NCBI GenBank assembly: GCA_024275435.1
Contig: JAJRZC010000275.1
Coordinates: forward strand, 1 to 39,187
Reading direction: 5' to 3'
Length of the DNA: 39,187 nucleotides
Origin: Alphaproteobacteria bacterium
GTDB taxonomy: Bacteria > Pseudomonadota > Alphaproteobacteria > Rhizobiales > Hyphomicrobiaceae
Under the pieces are notes generated by a model, which was not told where the DNA came from, did not search any database, and saw only the letters and a program-made list of their open reading frames with translations. A program made the translations under genes and the position numbers. Of this stretch, positions 19,008-28,006 are shown in pieces; the first letter of the stretch is position 1, and the number at the start of each line of letters is the position of its first letter.

Positions 19008-19388
19008 TACTGTTATTCCCCCATGAGAACGCATATTCATTACTGATTCTTATTCGTGACCGGCTGTCTCATAATAAAAGAACGTGTGGCCATTTGTGTT
19101 TCAGAGATGTCACTGTTGACACAATGTCGTCAATGTTAGTTCTGTAGGACTTGTTCCCGTTACGTTATTACACTTGAAGCGTGTGGCCTAAGGGCATCAA
19201 AGATCGGGAACTTTTCCCAATGCGCTGTACTTAGTTATGTACTTTTATCGATAATGAGTTTGGTGGATTTCAAGAGCTGGTCATTTCGATACGCAAGCCT
19301 GAATTGCCGATACATGGCATCGGGTGGCCCCAGTTTTGCTTATTAGTGTAATGCGTGACGACTTGAAGCGAGTGATTTGGAGGTTCGT
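19008..19388. other. Divergent promoter region between the receptor gene and the exbB cluster
   Basis: About 380 bp without a gene. It contains a dyad with TTGAC/GTCAA ends (19116-19133), a 10-bp palindrome TTATCGATAA (19245-19254) and a widely spaced pair GTTCCCG/CGGGAAC. I could not place a canonical Fur or Irr site. Confidence 0.5.
19116..19133. promoter_or_regulatory. Candidate operator dyad upstream of the TonB-dependent receptor
   Basis: TTGACACAATGTCGTCAA has outer arms TTGAC/GTCAA and inner arms GACA/TGTC. It also reads TGA-N10-TCA, one base longer than the TGA-N9-TCA iron-responsive operator described for RirA. It sits about 110 nt upstream of the receptor start. Suggestive only. 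Confidence 0.25.
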
Positions 19389-19952
19389 TTGACTAGACTA
19401 GCGGTTCGTAAGCGTCGTATTGGGGCTGGAGTGCGTGAGGAGAGAATATCTCACCACCAATGGCTTTTCATAGCCTTTTCAGTTTTCGTGGCGAGTTTTG
19501 CTCTTGCGATTTTTTCATCGATGCAGGCTCATTCTCAAGAGGCAGCAGGAGCGACTACAGCTCAATCTGAAACCACAAGCCCGGCGAAAGATGCCACGGG
19601 AACTGTTGTGTCTATTCAGCTCAACAAGCTTGAGGAAGTGAAGGGTGGTTGTCGAGCCTATTTCGTTTTGGCTAACAAGACACAAAAACCTATAAAGACC
19701 TTGATCTTAGATCTCATCTTGTTCCGTACAGATGGGGTTATAGGAAAAAGGTTTTTTGCTGAAATGGCGCCGCTGCGGGCCAAATCCAAAAAACAGGTGA
19801 AATTATTTGCTCTCAATGGCATCAAGTGTTCGGAAGTGGGTAGCCTGCTGGTGAACGATGCCAAGGAATGCCGACATGAAGACGGAGTTATTGACCAGTG
19901 TTATTCCAGACTTGAAGTCTCTCACATTGGAAAAATTTCACTCTCCAAGTAA
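19389..19952 (+). CDS. Small exported protein with four Cys, companion of exbB
   Basis: A 187-residue protein with a basic N terminus, one hydrophobic segment (about 24-46, WLFIAFSVFVASFALAIF) and a likely cleavage after AHSQ. The exported domain is about 140 residues and has four cysteines (in GGCRAY, GIKCSE, KECRHE and DQCYSR) and the pattern CRAYFVLANKTQKPIKTL. It resembles small proteins next to exbB in other alphaproteobacteria, often annotated 'Tat pathway signal sequence domain protein'. That link is from memory, and no twin-arginine motif is clear here. The start is a TTG at 19389 with GGAGG 5 nt upstream. It ends 22 nt before exbB, so co-expression is likely. Function unknown. Confidence 0.75.
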   Translation: MTRLAVRKRRIGAGVREERISHHQWLFIAFSVFVASFALAIFSSMQAHSQEAAGATTAQSETTSPAKDATGTVVSIQLNKLEEVKGGCRAYFVLANKTQKPIKTLILDLILFRTDGVIGKRFFAEMAPLRAKSKKQVKLFALNGIKCSEVGSLLVNDAKECRHEDGVIDQCYSRLEVSHIGKISLSK

Positions 19953-19974
19953 ATTTTAAATTCGAGGTATCTGC

Positions 19975-20667
19975 GTGAACGAGACGATTGGCAACGCGGC
20001 CGCACATGATCTTTCGATCTGGGGCCTTGTCATGAATGCCGACCCTGTTGTGCAGGCGGTGATTGCGGGATTGGTTCTGGCATCCATCGTATGCTGGGCC
20101 ATCATTTTTGAAAAAATACTTCGCATGGTTGGCCTGGGACGGGACATGCGGGAGCTGGAAGCTGTGGCTGATCAAGGCGGTTTTAACGGCAAAGAGCGCT
20201 CGAAGATTGCTCAAGCTGTGAATGCTGCGGTGGTTTCTGAAGCTAGAGAGGGTGCTGCTGCTGACGAGGACCAGAACGATATGCGGATGCGATTCGAGCG
20301 GGCCATGCGAGGCCGGCTTAAGCGTGAACTGAAACGCATCGAAGGCGGCCTGCCATTTCTTGCGACTGTTGGATCTGCTGCTCCCTTTATCGGCTTGTTT
20401 GGAACCGTGTGGGGTATCATGAACAGCTTTACTTCTATTGCCAGAGCCAAGGATACAAGTCTTGCCGTTGTGGCTCCGGGCATTGCGGAAGCCTTGTTTG
20501 CCACGGCTCTGGGGCTGGCAGCTGCGATCCCTGCGGTTATCGCCTACAATCAGTTTGCTGTGATGATGGGCAAACGTTCTGAAGGTATGGGGGCGGCAAT
20601 TTCGGTTATTGCGAAAAAGCTGGCACGATCCGGGTTTAGTCAAAACAAGGCAGGAGGGGCAAGCTGA
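19975..20667 (+). CDS. exbB: TonB-system energiser ExbB (MotA/TolQ/ExbB family)
   Basis: A 230-residue inner-membrane proton-channel subunit. It has three membrane helices (about 24-48, 123-145 and 165-188) and the conserved [20 protein letters not shown] and [20 protein letters not shown]. The start is GTG at 19975 with GAGG 7 nt upstream. Its stop overlaps the exbD start as TGATG, indicating translational coupling. The family works as an ExbB5-ExbD2 complex that drives TonB. Confidence 0.94.
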   Translation: MNETIGNAAAHDLSIWGLVMNADPVVQAVIAGLVLASIVCWAIIFEKILRMVGLGRDMRELEAVADQGGFNGKERSKIAQAVNAAVVSEAREGAAADEDQNDMRMRFERAMRGRLKRELKRIEGGLPFLATVGSAAPFIGLFGTVWGIMNSFTSIARAKDTSLAVVAPGIAEALFATALGLAAAIPAVIAYNQFAVMMGKRSEGMGAAISVIAKKLARSGFSQNKAGGAS

Positions 20668-21149
20668 TGGCAATGTCGGTTAAACCTTCCGGTGGCGGCG
20701 ATGATTTTGATGATGATGACGCTTATCAGCCAATTGCTGAGATTAACATCACACCATTTGTTGATGTGATGTTGGTTTTGCTCATCATCTTCATGGTGGC
20801 GGCACCGCTGATGGTGGCCGGCGTTCCTGTTGATCTGCCGAATAATTCTGCTGCCAAGCTGACACGTCCCAAAAAGCCGATCATTGTTTCGTTGCAAGCT
20901 GATGGAGGGCTATTTTTGCGCAAGGAACAGGTGACGCCAGGCGCTTTGGTGTACACACTTTCCAGGTTGCGAGCGAGAGAAGGCGATACTATTGTCTACG
21001 TTCGGGCTGATAAGTCCCGGCCATATGGCGAAGTCATGGAGCTTTTGGGAAAGGTCGGCGAAAGCGGCTATCAAAGAATTTCACTACTTTCACAACCGAA
21101 TACGGGGCAAGGCGCGCAGGTGTTTGATGCACCGGCATCGAGAAAATAG
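20667..21149 (+). CDS. exbD: TonB-system protein ExbD
   Basis: A 160-residue single-pass protein. The N terminus is acidic (GDDFDDDDA), followed by INITPFVDVMLVLLIIFMV with the conserved membrane Asp33 used in proton transfer. The periplasmic domain carries PIIVSLQADGGLFL and VRADKSRPYGEVMELLGKV. AGGAGGGG precedes the ATG inside the exbB end. Confidence 0.94.
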   Translation: MAMSVKPSGGGDDFDDDDAYQPIAEINITPFVDVMLVLLIIFMVAAPLMVAGVPVDLPNNSAAKLTRPKKPIIVSLQADGGLFLRKEQVTPGALVYTLSRLRAREGDTIVYVRADKSRPYGEVMELLGKVGESGYQRISLLSQPNTGQGAQVFDAPASRK

Positions 21150-21160
21150 ACTTCGAAACA

Positions 21161-21892
21161 ATGCAACGGTCTGACATGCCTTTTTTGAAATTCATAGCCT
21201 TCTTGTTGTCTGTGGGAGCTCACGCAGCACTCGCTGTTGCGTTCGTTGCAGACTACCAGGGCACGGAGCGTCAGATATCGTTTTATGATGGCGAAGGTGA
21301 TGACCAGCTGTTGATTGATTCTTCCATTGTCATTGAGGGCGTTGCGAGCTTGGGAACTGACATTGAAACAGTCCAGGCCGTTGATGAGGACCCGCAAGAA
21401 GCGATCGAAGCTGCTGAAGTTGTGGAGCCTGTCGAAGAGCAGGAGATCGACCAAGTCATTTCCGCCAAGGCCGAGCCGGTGGATGAAAGCGAAGTTCTAC
21501 AAGAGGTGGTAGAGCCTGTGAAACCTGAAGAGGTTGCACAGATTGCACAAGCTGAGCAAATTGTTGTTGAGCAGAAAATAGCTTCTACGGGCAAGCAGCA
21601 AGGTGGCGATACGACCAAACGCGATCGTCACTTTGGAAAGATCTCAACGCGAATTCGCAAGTTCGTCATCAACCCGAGCACACGCCAAAAGGGGACAGCC
21701 GTTGTTCGATTTAAGGTGGACCCAAGTGGGGAGTTGCTGTCACGTGAAATCTTAAAAAGTTCCGGTTCGAAGCGCTTGGACCGGGCTGCGTTAAAGTCAA
21801 TTGATCGAGCGGCTCCGTTCCCGCCCTTTCCGGAAGGTTCGATTACACATGCGGCCGTAATAAAGATGAAGTTTAACTTTTCAACGCGCTAG
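21161..21892 (+). CDS. tonB: TonB energy-transducing protein
   Basis: A 243-residue protein with an N-terminal anchor (about 7-29, FLKFIAFLLSVGAHAALAVA with the conserved SVGAH-type His). Its long periplasmic linker is rich in Glu and Val rather than the classic Pro-Lys repeats. The TonB C-terminal domain (about 160-243) includes GTAVVRFKVDPSGELL and SGSKRLDRAALKSI. It starts 11 nt after exbD; another in-frame ATG at 21176 is possible. The stop is only 6 nt from the stop of the convergent SDR gene, with no terminator between them. Confidence 0.93.
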   Translation: MQRSDMPFLKFIAFLLSVGAHAALAVAFVADYQGTERQISFYDGEGDDQLLIDSSIVIEGVASLGTDIETVQAVDEDPQEAIEAAEVVEPVEEQEIDQVISAKAEPVDESEVLQEVVEPVKPEEVAQIAQAEQIVVEQKIASTGKQQGGDTTKRDRHFGKISTRIRKFVINPSTRQKGTAVVRFKVDPSGELLSREILKSSGSKRLDRAALKSIDRAAPFPPFPEGSITHAAVIKMKFNFSTR

Positions 21893-21898
21893 GCCTTG

Positions 21899-22657
21899 TT
21901 AGCCGCGACCTTCCAGTGGCATTTTTGTTGCCTTGATGGTCATGAACAGAACATTGGCATCCAAAGGCAGATTGGCCATAAAAAGCACGGCGGAGGCAAC
22001 ATGGGCCACATTCATTCGCTCCTCCACTTTTGTTGAACCATCAGCTTGGCGAATACCTTCGGCCATGGGCTGCGTAAACTCTGTTTCAGCGTTTCCAATA
22101 TCGATCTGCGAACAGGCGATGTCGTGCTCTCGTCCATCAAGAGCCAAAGACTTCGTGAGGCCGGTCAGAGCGTGCTTTGTTGCCGTATAGGGGGCTGAAA
22201 AAGGGCGAGGTGTCAAAGCTGAGACCGAACCGTTGTTGATGATCCTTCCGCCTCGCGGTTCCTGGCTCTTCATGACTTTGATGGCTTCCTGACAGCAATA
22301 GAACGTGCCGGTGAGGTTTGTGTCGACCACCTTGCGCCACTCTTCCCGGTCCAGGTCTTCCAGCGGAACTGAAGACGCACTGAGGCCGGCATTGTTGAAC
22401 AAGACATCTACACGACCAAAAGATTGTTTGACCTCCTGGAACAGCGTTTTTACCGCCAAGGAATCTGTGACATCGGTGACGTGGACGAGGACTTCTTCGG
22501 CGCTCTTTCCGGTGAGTTCTCGGGTTTTCTCCAGCTCCTTTAACCGTCGGCCGGCCAAGGCAACGCGAAAACCATCGCCAGCCATTGCGAGGGCCACGGC
22601 ACGGCCGATACCACTTCCAGCGCCGGTTACAACCACCACCTTTTGAAATTTGGCCAT
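21899..22657 (-). CDS. Short-chain dehydrogenase/reductase (SDR)
   Basis: A 252-residue NAD(P)-dependent oxidoreductase with the classical SDR motifs: TGAGSGIG at 11-18, NNAG at 88-91, a catalytic Ser at about 144, and Tyr157 and Lys161 in YTATK. GRR after the second strand suggests NADPH preference. The start at 22655-22657 is supported by AGGAG 8 nt upstream; the frame is open nine codons further. The substrate cannot be deduced and the neighbours give no clue. Confidence 0.9.
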   Translation of the reverse strand: MAKFQKVVVVTGAGSGIGRAVALAMAGDGFRVALAGRRLKELEKTRELTGKSAEEVLVHVTDVTDSLAVKTLFQEVKQSFGRVDVLFNNAGLSASSVPLEDLDREEWRKVVDTNLTGTFYCCQEAIKVMKSQEPRGGRIINNGSVSALTPRPFSAPYTATKHALTGLTKSLALDGREHDIACSQIDIGNAETEFTQPMAEGIRQADGSTKVEERMNVAHVASAVLFMANLPLDANVLFMTIKATKMPLEGRG

Positions 22658-22870
22658 ACCCTGCTCTCCTGGTTTGTGTCGCATGCTCTATGTTGCGGTC
22701 TTTCAATCAGATAGCTACAGCATAGAAACTGGTGACCCAAGCATTCCGTTCATTTCTGCTTGAGAGACAAGATATGATCCGTGGAAATCGTCGCGGTCAT
22801 AAAGAAAATGGACGAAACGACGCTTGCCGCTCCGCCCAATTTTATTTTGGTTGATCTTTTGTAAAACGAA

Positions 22871-23590
22871 TTAGAATTTGAAGTTCAGACCTGTGCGAAT
22901 GATGTCGACGGAGTTGTCAAAGTAGAATGTCTCCCGGTTTTCACTCAGCCCGTCATAACGGCCGAAGTCCATATGAAGATATTCAATCTTTCCTGTCACA
23001 CCGGTCCACAAGGTTTGCTCGACGCCACCACCGACAACCCAACCTGAACGGAAACTCCTATTTTGCGCTGTTTGGCCAGCGGCGTCACCAATACCCACTT
23101 CGTCAACATCCATGAAAGCCCAGCCACCGGTGCCGTAGATCAAAGTATTGTTCCACACAACCCCGACGCGACCGCGAATGGTTCCCCAAAGAGGGCCAAA
23201 TTGGCTTTTCCAGATATGACCATCGAAGATTTCTTTGTCATCGGCGTTTAGGTCCATGACACCAATATCGCCCTCAACACCAATCAGCAGTCCTTGAGTT
23301 ACAACATGATTGTAGCCCAGTGTGAGGCTTCCCACGCCTCCTTCAAGATCCTGTTCGGCGATGCCATGGTTGTCGTTTCGATCGTAGTTGTGCTCCGATT
23401 CTCCCCATCCATAACCGAGGCTTGCTCCCCAATAAAGGCCATGCCAGATGGGCGCATGGGGTTGATAATCCTCTACCGCTTCTTGCGGAGCAGGAACGTA
23501 AGGTCTGCCTCCTTTGTCTGCCGCCATAGCAGAACCTGATATGCACAGCGAAACGGCTGTTATCAGAGTGGTAATCGTCGTTCTTTTCAT
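22871..23590 (-). CDS. Outer-membrane beta-barrel protein (Omp25/RopB type)
   Basis: A 239-residue protein with a signal peptide (TLITAVSLCISGSAMAAD), a short Pro-rich spacer, then a barrel. The opening strand is WHGLYWGASLGYGWGE, followed by LTLGYNHVVTQGLLIGVEGD, WGTIRGRVGVVWNNTLIYGT, and the final GLNFKF with terminal Phe. The alternating aromatic and glycine pattern fits small eight-stranded porin-family proteins abundant in Hyphomicrobiales outer membranes. A palindrome lies upstream in its promoter region. Confidence 0.88.
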   Translation of the reverse strand: MKRTTITTLITAVSLCISGSAMAADKGGRPYVPAPQEAVEDYQPHAPIWHGLYWGASLGYGWGESEHNYDRNDNHGIAEQDLEGGVGSLTLGYNHVVTQGLLIGVEGDIGVMDLNADDKEIFDGHIWKSQFGPLWGTIRGRVGVVWNNTLIYGTGGWAFMDVDEVGIGDAAGQTAQNRSFRSGWVVGGGVEQTLWTGVTGKIEYLHMDFGRYDGLSENRETFYFDNSVDIIRTGLNFKF

Positions 23591-23898
23591 TTTGGCGCTC
23601 CCAGAAACTGCGGCTCTTGCGTGCCCTGCAAGACATTCCGCTAAAAATTCGAAGCACCTCCCCCAATCAGTTACCGATGGTAACCGCCGGGTTCGAGTTG
23701 AGCCGTACGGATGTGTTCTTCAGAAGACAAAATTAAGACGAAAGGATAGCATTTTTAATATGAATCAATGGGTTATTTCAAATTGTTACGGCGACACATT
23801 ATCTTTGAAATGTATATAAGGTTGCCAACAAGCATAGAAAAATCGAGCGTTGCTGACAGAAATAAGAGGGGTGGGAAGAACTTTTGAAATGAGGTTTT
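23591..23898. other. Upstream region of the outer-membrane barrel gene
   Basis: About 300 bp without a gene on either strand. The only clear element is the palindrome at 23670-23684. The stretch from about 23740 to 23830 is AT-rich. Confidence 0.5.
23670..23684. promoter_or_regulatory. Palindrome GTTACC-N3-GGTAAC upstream of the barrel gene
   Basis: A perfect 6-bp inverted repeat with a 3-nt spacer, 80 nt upstream of the barrel gene's ATG. It has the size and symmetry of an operator for a dimeric regulator. No regulator gene is adjacent, so the regulator is unknown. Confidence 0.35.
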
Positions 23899-24072
23899 TT
23901 GAGCGAGGATGAACTTGCTGCTGCGTTAGGCTCACCAGAACAATATATCGTTCAGCGTTTAGGCGTCATCTGTTTTGAGAAATTTGGGAAAGGCGGCAGG
24001 GGATCTTATGTAGATATCTCTACGCCCTGCCAGTTGTTAAGCGAAGTGGTCGGTTGGAGAATAGTCTCTTAG
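23899..24072 (+). CDS. Possible small ORF of 57 codons, function unknown
   Basis: An open frame starting TTG with GAGG just upstream (only 4 nt spacing) and an in-frame TGA immediately before, so it cannot extend further. The translation begins SEDELAAALGSPEQYIVQRL and ends LLSEVVGWRIVS; the composition is protein-like and the N-terminal part could form an HTH-like helix pair. Its stop is 4 nt from the stop of the convergent dehydrogenase gene, the tight packing expected of real genes. It could also be the tail of a decayed gene or a chance frame. I recognise no family. Confidence 0.35.
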   Translation: MSEDELAAALGSPEQYIVQRLGVICFEKFGKGGRGSYVDISTPCQLLSEVVGWRIVS

Positions 24073-24076
24073 ACTC

Positions 24077-24955
24077 TTACCTTGTGGGGATAGGTACGTC
24101 GCCACGGTAATCATAGAAACCGCGTTCGGTTTTTCGACCCAGCCATCCAGCCTCGACGTATTTCACCAGCAGTGGACAGGGACGGTATTTCGAGTCTGCC
24201 AGTCCCTCGTAAAGCACTTGCATCACCGCAAGACATGTATCCAGGCCGATAAAATCGGCAAGTTCAAGTGGGCCCATGGGGTGGTTGGCGCCAAGTTTCA
24301 TGGCTTTATCGATGGATTCAACGGTTCCGACGCCTTCATAGAGTGTGTAGACGGCTTCGTTGATCATCGGCAAAAGGATGCGGTTGACGATAAATGCGGG
24401 AAAGTCCTCGGAAACGGCCGTTGATTTTCCCAGACTTTCGATAAACTCTTTCGATTTTACGAAGGTTTCGTCTTCGGTGGCTATTCCGCGAATGAGTTCC
24501 ACCAGAACCATCATCGGTACCGGGTTCATGAAGTGCATGCCGATAAATCGTTCGGGACGATCCGTGGCTGCTGCCATTCGGGTAATGGAAATGGAAGAGG
24601 TGTTAGAGGCTACGATAGCGTCCTTATTGAGCGCTGCGCAAAGGTCGATGAAGATCTTGCGCTTGATTTCCTCTTCTTCTGTTGCCGCTTCAATGACGAG
24701 TTGGCAGTCTTTAAAAACATCGTAGGAATTTGCGAAGCAGATACGCTTGAGAGCAGACTTTTTATCGGCTTCCTTGATTTGCCCCTTTGCAACCTGCCGC
24801 GCCATGTTTTTGTCGACCTTGGCCATGGCAGCTTTGAATTGATCTTCGGAGAGATCGTTTAAAAAGACATCATAGCCTGCCAGCGCGGTAACATGTGCGA
24901 TGCCGCTCCCCATTTGACCGGCGCCAATAATGCCGACCGTTTTGATCGTTTGCAT
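24077..24955 (-). CDS. hbd: 3-hydroxyacyl-CoA (3-hydroxybutyryl-CoA) dehydrogenase
   Basis: A 292-residue NAD-dependent oxidoreductase that interconverts 3-hydroxyacyl-CoA and 3-oxoacyl-CoA. It has the Rossmann motif GAGQMGSGIA (11-20), LVIEAATEEEEIK, the HAD signature around His141 (GMHFMNPVPMMVLVELIRG), and the C-terminal NHPMGPLELADFIGLD. The start at 24953-24955 has AAGAGGAA upstream; the frame is open seven codons further. It lies 152 nt downstream of etfA on the same strand, an association conserved in Hyphomicrobiales and linked to fatty-acid or polyhydroxybutyrate metabolism. Confidence 0.93.
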   Translation of the reverse strand: MQTIKTVGIIGAGQMGSGIAHVTALAGYDVFLNDLSEDQFKAAMAKVDKNMARQVAKGQIKEADKKSALKRICFANSYDVFKDCQLVIEAATEEEEIKRKIFIDLCAALNKDAIVASNTSSISITRMAAATDRPERFIGMHFMNPVPMMVLVELIRGIATEDETFVKSKEFIESLGKSTAVSEDFPAFIVNRILLPMINEAVYTLYEGVGTVESIDKAMKLGANHPMGPLELADFIGLDTCLAVMQVLYEGLADSKYRPCPLLVKYVEAGWLGRKTERGFYDYRGDVPIPTR

Positions 24956-25107
24956 CGCGTTCCTCTTAATCGTCATTGACGTGTTTTTTGTTTCATTTCG
25001 TCACTTGGCAGCGACGTTCTTGTTTTACGCGTTTTGTTAGTCTGAGCCTAAAGTAGCTTACACGCCGGTATCTTTGAAAGCTCAAGCTAGGTTATTGTGC
25101 TTCGTGC

Positions 25108-26052
25108 TTAACCTCTAGCCTTTTCCAGCTCGGTTTTCAGTTCTGGCAAGGCTGTGAACAAGTCTGCAACGAGACCGTAATCGGCAACCTGGAATATGGG
25201 GGCCTCGGCATCCTTGTTGATTGCAACGATAACTTTTGAATCCTTCATGCCAGCGAGATGCTGGATAGCACCTGAAATGCCAACGGCAATATAAAGATCC
25301 GGGGCCACAACCTTTCCTGTCTGGCCCACCTGCATGTCGTTGGGCACAAAACCCGAGTCCACGGCCGCACGGCTTGCGCCCACTGCTGCTCCTAGAACAT
25401 CAGCGACCGGTTCGATCAGTTTTTCGAAGTTTTCACCTGACTGCATGCCGCGACCACCGGAGATAATGACATTGGCCGAAGCGAGTTCCGGGCGATCAGA
25501 CTTGGTCAGTTCAGCACTTTCGAACGTCGATTTTCCAACTGCGTCCGGCGCATCTATGTTGGCGATTTCGGCTGAACCGGTTTCCTCGACACCTTGAAAG
25601 GCGGAAGTGCGAATGGTGATGACTTTTTTTGCTTCGCTAGATTTTACCGTCTGGATGGCGTTGCCAGCATAAACCGGGCGCTCAAAGGTATCATTGGAGA
25701 CGACTTTTATGATGTCTGAAACCTGCATAACATCAAGGGCGGCTGCAATGCGTGGCAGGACGTTCTTACCCATGGCGGTGGCGGGAGCAACAAGAGCATC
25801 ATAGCTAGACATCTGTGGCACGATAAGAGCCTGCATTTCTTCTGCGAGGCGATCTTTTAAGTGGGGCGCCTGGGCGACCAATACCTTGGAAACACCTTCG
25901 AGTTTTGCCGCTGCTTCACCCACAGGTGCGCATCCTTCGCCAGCCACGAGAACGTGAATATCACCGCCCATGTCCTTTGCGGCCATGACGGCTTTTCCGG
26001 TGGCGGGGTTCAGGTTTATGTTGTCATGTTCGGCAATTACCAGAATAGCCAT
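25108..26052 (-). CDS. etfA: Electron transfer flavoprotein alpha subunit
   Basis: A 314-residue FAD-binding subunit that accepts electrons from acyl-CoA dehydrogenases and passes them to ETF-ubiquinone oxidoreductase. The FAD domain motifs are SGGRGM (198-203), [10 protein letters not shown] (225-234), GQTGKVVAP (243-251) and GISGAIQH (258-265). Its ATG overlaps the etfB stop as TAATG, so the two are coupled. A 6-bp stem AGGTTA/TAACCT (25089-25114) overlaps the stop codon and may mark the 3' end or an attenuator before the dehydrogenase gene. Confidence 0.96.
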   Translation of the reverse strand: MAILVIAEHDNINLNPATGKAVMAAKDMGGDIHVLVAGEGCAPVGEAAAKLEGVSKVLVAQAPHLKDRLAEEMQALIVPQMSSYDALVAPATAMGKNVLPRIAAALDVMQVSDIIKVVSNDTFERPVYAGNAIQTVKSSEAKKVITIRTSAFQGVEETGSAEIANIDAPDAVGKSTFESAELTKSDRPELASANVIISGGRGMQSGENFEKLIEPVADVLGAAVGASRAAVDSGFVPNDMQVGQTGKVVAPDLYIAVGISGAIQHLAGMKDSKVIVAINKDAEAPIFQVADYGLVADLFTALPELKTELEKARG

Positions 26053-26801
26053 TAGATTACTCCCGCCTCATTCTTCAATTTGTCAACAAGCTCGGAAACG
26101 GTCTCTACGATAATGCCCGCATCTCGCTTTGGTGGTTCCGCGGTTTTTAATACTTCAAGTCGCGGCGTAATATCGACACCAAAATCGGCCGGTGTTTTTG
26201 TTTCTAGCGGCTTCTTCTTTGCTTTCATGATATTGGGAAGTGAGGGGTATCGTGGTTCGTTCAAGCGAAGATCCGTGGTTACAATAGCCGGCAACGTGAG
26301 CTTGATTGTTTCCAGACCACCGTCTACTTCACGGGTCACAATGGCAGATCCATCTGCAACGACCAGCTTTGACGCAAACGTGCCTTGTGGCCAGCCAAGC
26401 AGAGCGGCAAGCATCTGGCCTGTTTGATTTGAATCATCATCGATGGCCTGCTTGCCGAGGATGATCATGTCTGGATTTTCTGCTTCGGCGACAGCTTTAA
26501 TCAGTTTCGCGACGGCAAGTGGCTCCACGATCTGATCGGTCTCGATGAAAATCGCGCGATCAGCTCCAATGGCAAGAGCTGTCCGAATTGTATCTTGTGA
26601 TTTTGCGGGACCGATGGAAAGCGCAACAATCTCACTGGCCTCTCCGCGTTCCTTCATTTTAACAGCTTCTTCGACGGCAATTTCGTCGAAAGGGTTCATG
26701 GAGTGTTTCACGTTTGCCAGTTCAACACCCGAGTTGTCAGCCTTAACGCGTATTTTGACATTGAAATCCACGACGCGTTTGACCGGCACCAAAATTTTCA
26801 T
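26052..26801 (-). CDS. etfB: Electron transfer flavoprotein beta subunit
   Basis: A 249-residue AMP-binding subunit. It starts [19 protein letters not shown] and carries [30 protein letters not shown], and the beta-subunit signature region [20 protein letters not shown] through [20 protein letters not shown]. It heads the etfB-etfA pair. The 412-bp gap upstream, before the rhomboid gene, probably contains its own promoter. Confidence 0.96.
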   Translation of the reverse strand: MKILVPVKRVVDFNVKIRVKADNSGVELANVKHSMNPFDEIAVEEAVKMKERGEASEIVALSIGPAKSQDTIRTALAIGADRAIFIETDQIVEPLAVAKLIKAVAEAENPDMIILGKQAIDDDSNQTGQMLAALLGWPQGTFASKLVVADGSAIVTREVDGGLETIKLTLPAIVTTDLRLNEPRYPSLPNIMKAKKKPLETKTPADFGVDITPRLEVLKTAEPPKRDAGIIVETVSELVDKLKNEAGVI

Positions 26802-27213
26802 CGACTTGCCATGCTCCGGAAATTTTCGATATTCAAAGAGGACCTTGAGATGTGGCCTTTGTTATTATTATTAGCTTGCTGGAATGATCCCAACTCGCAA
26901 CTTGTCTTATTAGAGCCGAGACTTACCTGGAAGCTTGGCTCCGGTTGCGCGAGGGTGTCGATATGGTCATGCCTTCTCGAAAACCTTCGCATCTGCGAAA
27001 CGACACCCTAAGAGGGCGTAAATTGTTAGTCAATCCGCTCGTTGAGGGCGGTCCTGGGCCTTGAGGGAACATATTCATTTCTGGATACTTATTCTTATCG
27101 CGAAGGGGCAAGGACCGCGTGCACCTGGCATCAGATTGGTTAAAGATAAAGGTGCCAAAGGGATGAAGACCTTCCAAGGGTTTTTGTGCGCGAAACGGAG
27201 GGAATTGCCCCTA
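26802..27213. other. 412-bp intergenic region between the rhomboid gene and etfB
   Basis: No supported gene on either strand. It contains a 9-bp inverted repeat AGGGTGTCG/CGACACCCT (26952-26960 and 27001-27009). Its 40-nt interior includes a small hairpin, TTCGC/GCGAA. The promoter of etfB is expected here but I cannot place it. Confidence 0.45.
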
Positions 27214-27918
27214 CTATTCGAATAGCTTTACGCCAGGACGGCGCATAACAAGAATGAGTACGGCACCTGCAAAAAGACCACCAATATGTGCCCACCAAGC
27301 AATGGGGCTGCCTGTGGCTGTCCATGCCATGACGAACTGATAAATTATCCATAAACCCAACGCGAAAGCAGCAGAGACACGTAGGGGGAAAATTGGCAGT
27401 GCCAGAACCCAAAGTCGTACTTTTGGATGGAGCATCAGGTAGGCGGCGACCACTCCGGAAACAGCTCCGCTTGCGCCTATCAGGGGAATTGCCGAATCAC
27501 CAACTATACCCGATTGCGTTACCATAAGGATGTGAACCATGCCGGCGAAGACGCCACACAAAAGGTAGAAGAAGAGGAACTTGAAATGGCCGATGGCGTC
27601 CTCGACGTTATCGCCAAAGACCCACAGGAAGAGCATGTTGCCGATCAGATGCAAAGGATCAGCATGAAAAAACATATAGGATAGCAGGGTGTAGCTCTCG
27701 GGAACTGAAAGCGTACCTGTTCCGGGGGATGTGGGTAAGGCCAGCCCTAAAGATGACAGGAGTTCGCCTGGAACCAAAGCAAAGCTTGCGATGATCCCAG
27801 CGTCGGTGGTGCTTGGAAACATAATATATACCATGACGTTTACCGCGATGATTGCGATCGTCATGTACTGGAACTCAATCGACTTTAATTTGTTGTCGTC
27901 ATATATCGGGATAAACAA
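27214..27918 (-). CDS. Rhomboid-family intramembrane serine protease
   Basis: A 234-residue, six-helix membrane protein. It has the rhomboid features HLIGNMLFLWVFG (Asn94 of the oxyanion region), catalytic Ser150 in GASGAVSG and catalytic His211 in WWAHIGGLFAG. The whole core is intact, so it should be active. The C-terminal end is a short basic cytoplasmic tail. It lies 88 nt downstream of the PduO-type gene on the same strand. Substrates are unknown; bacterial rhomboids cleave within membrane helices. Confidence 0.93.
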   Translation of the reverse strand: MFIPIYDDNKLKSIEFQYMTIAIIAVNVMVYIMFPSTTDAGIIASFALVPGELLSSLGLALPTSPGTGTLSVPESYTLLSYMFFHADPLHLIGNMLFLWVFGDNVEDAIGHFKFLFFYLLCGVFAGMVHILMVTQSGIVGDSAIPLIGASGAVSGVVAAYLMLHPKVRLWVLALPIFPLRVSAAFALGLWIIYQFVMAWTATGSPIAWWAHIGGLFAGAVLILVMRRPGVKLFE

Positions 27919-28006
27919 AGGTGCTTCTCCTCAAGCGGGCCTGATTGGGTCATATGGCACTTTGGAACAATCGATTGAGCCATCGTTCTTGGATGTCTGG
28001 TTGCAC

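Noticed and set aside
19041-19075. Fur-box-like sequence (GATTCTTATT) upstream of the receptor
   Set aside because: Too few matches to a Fur or Irr consensus to support a site.
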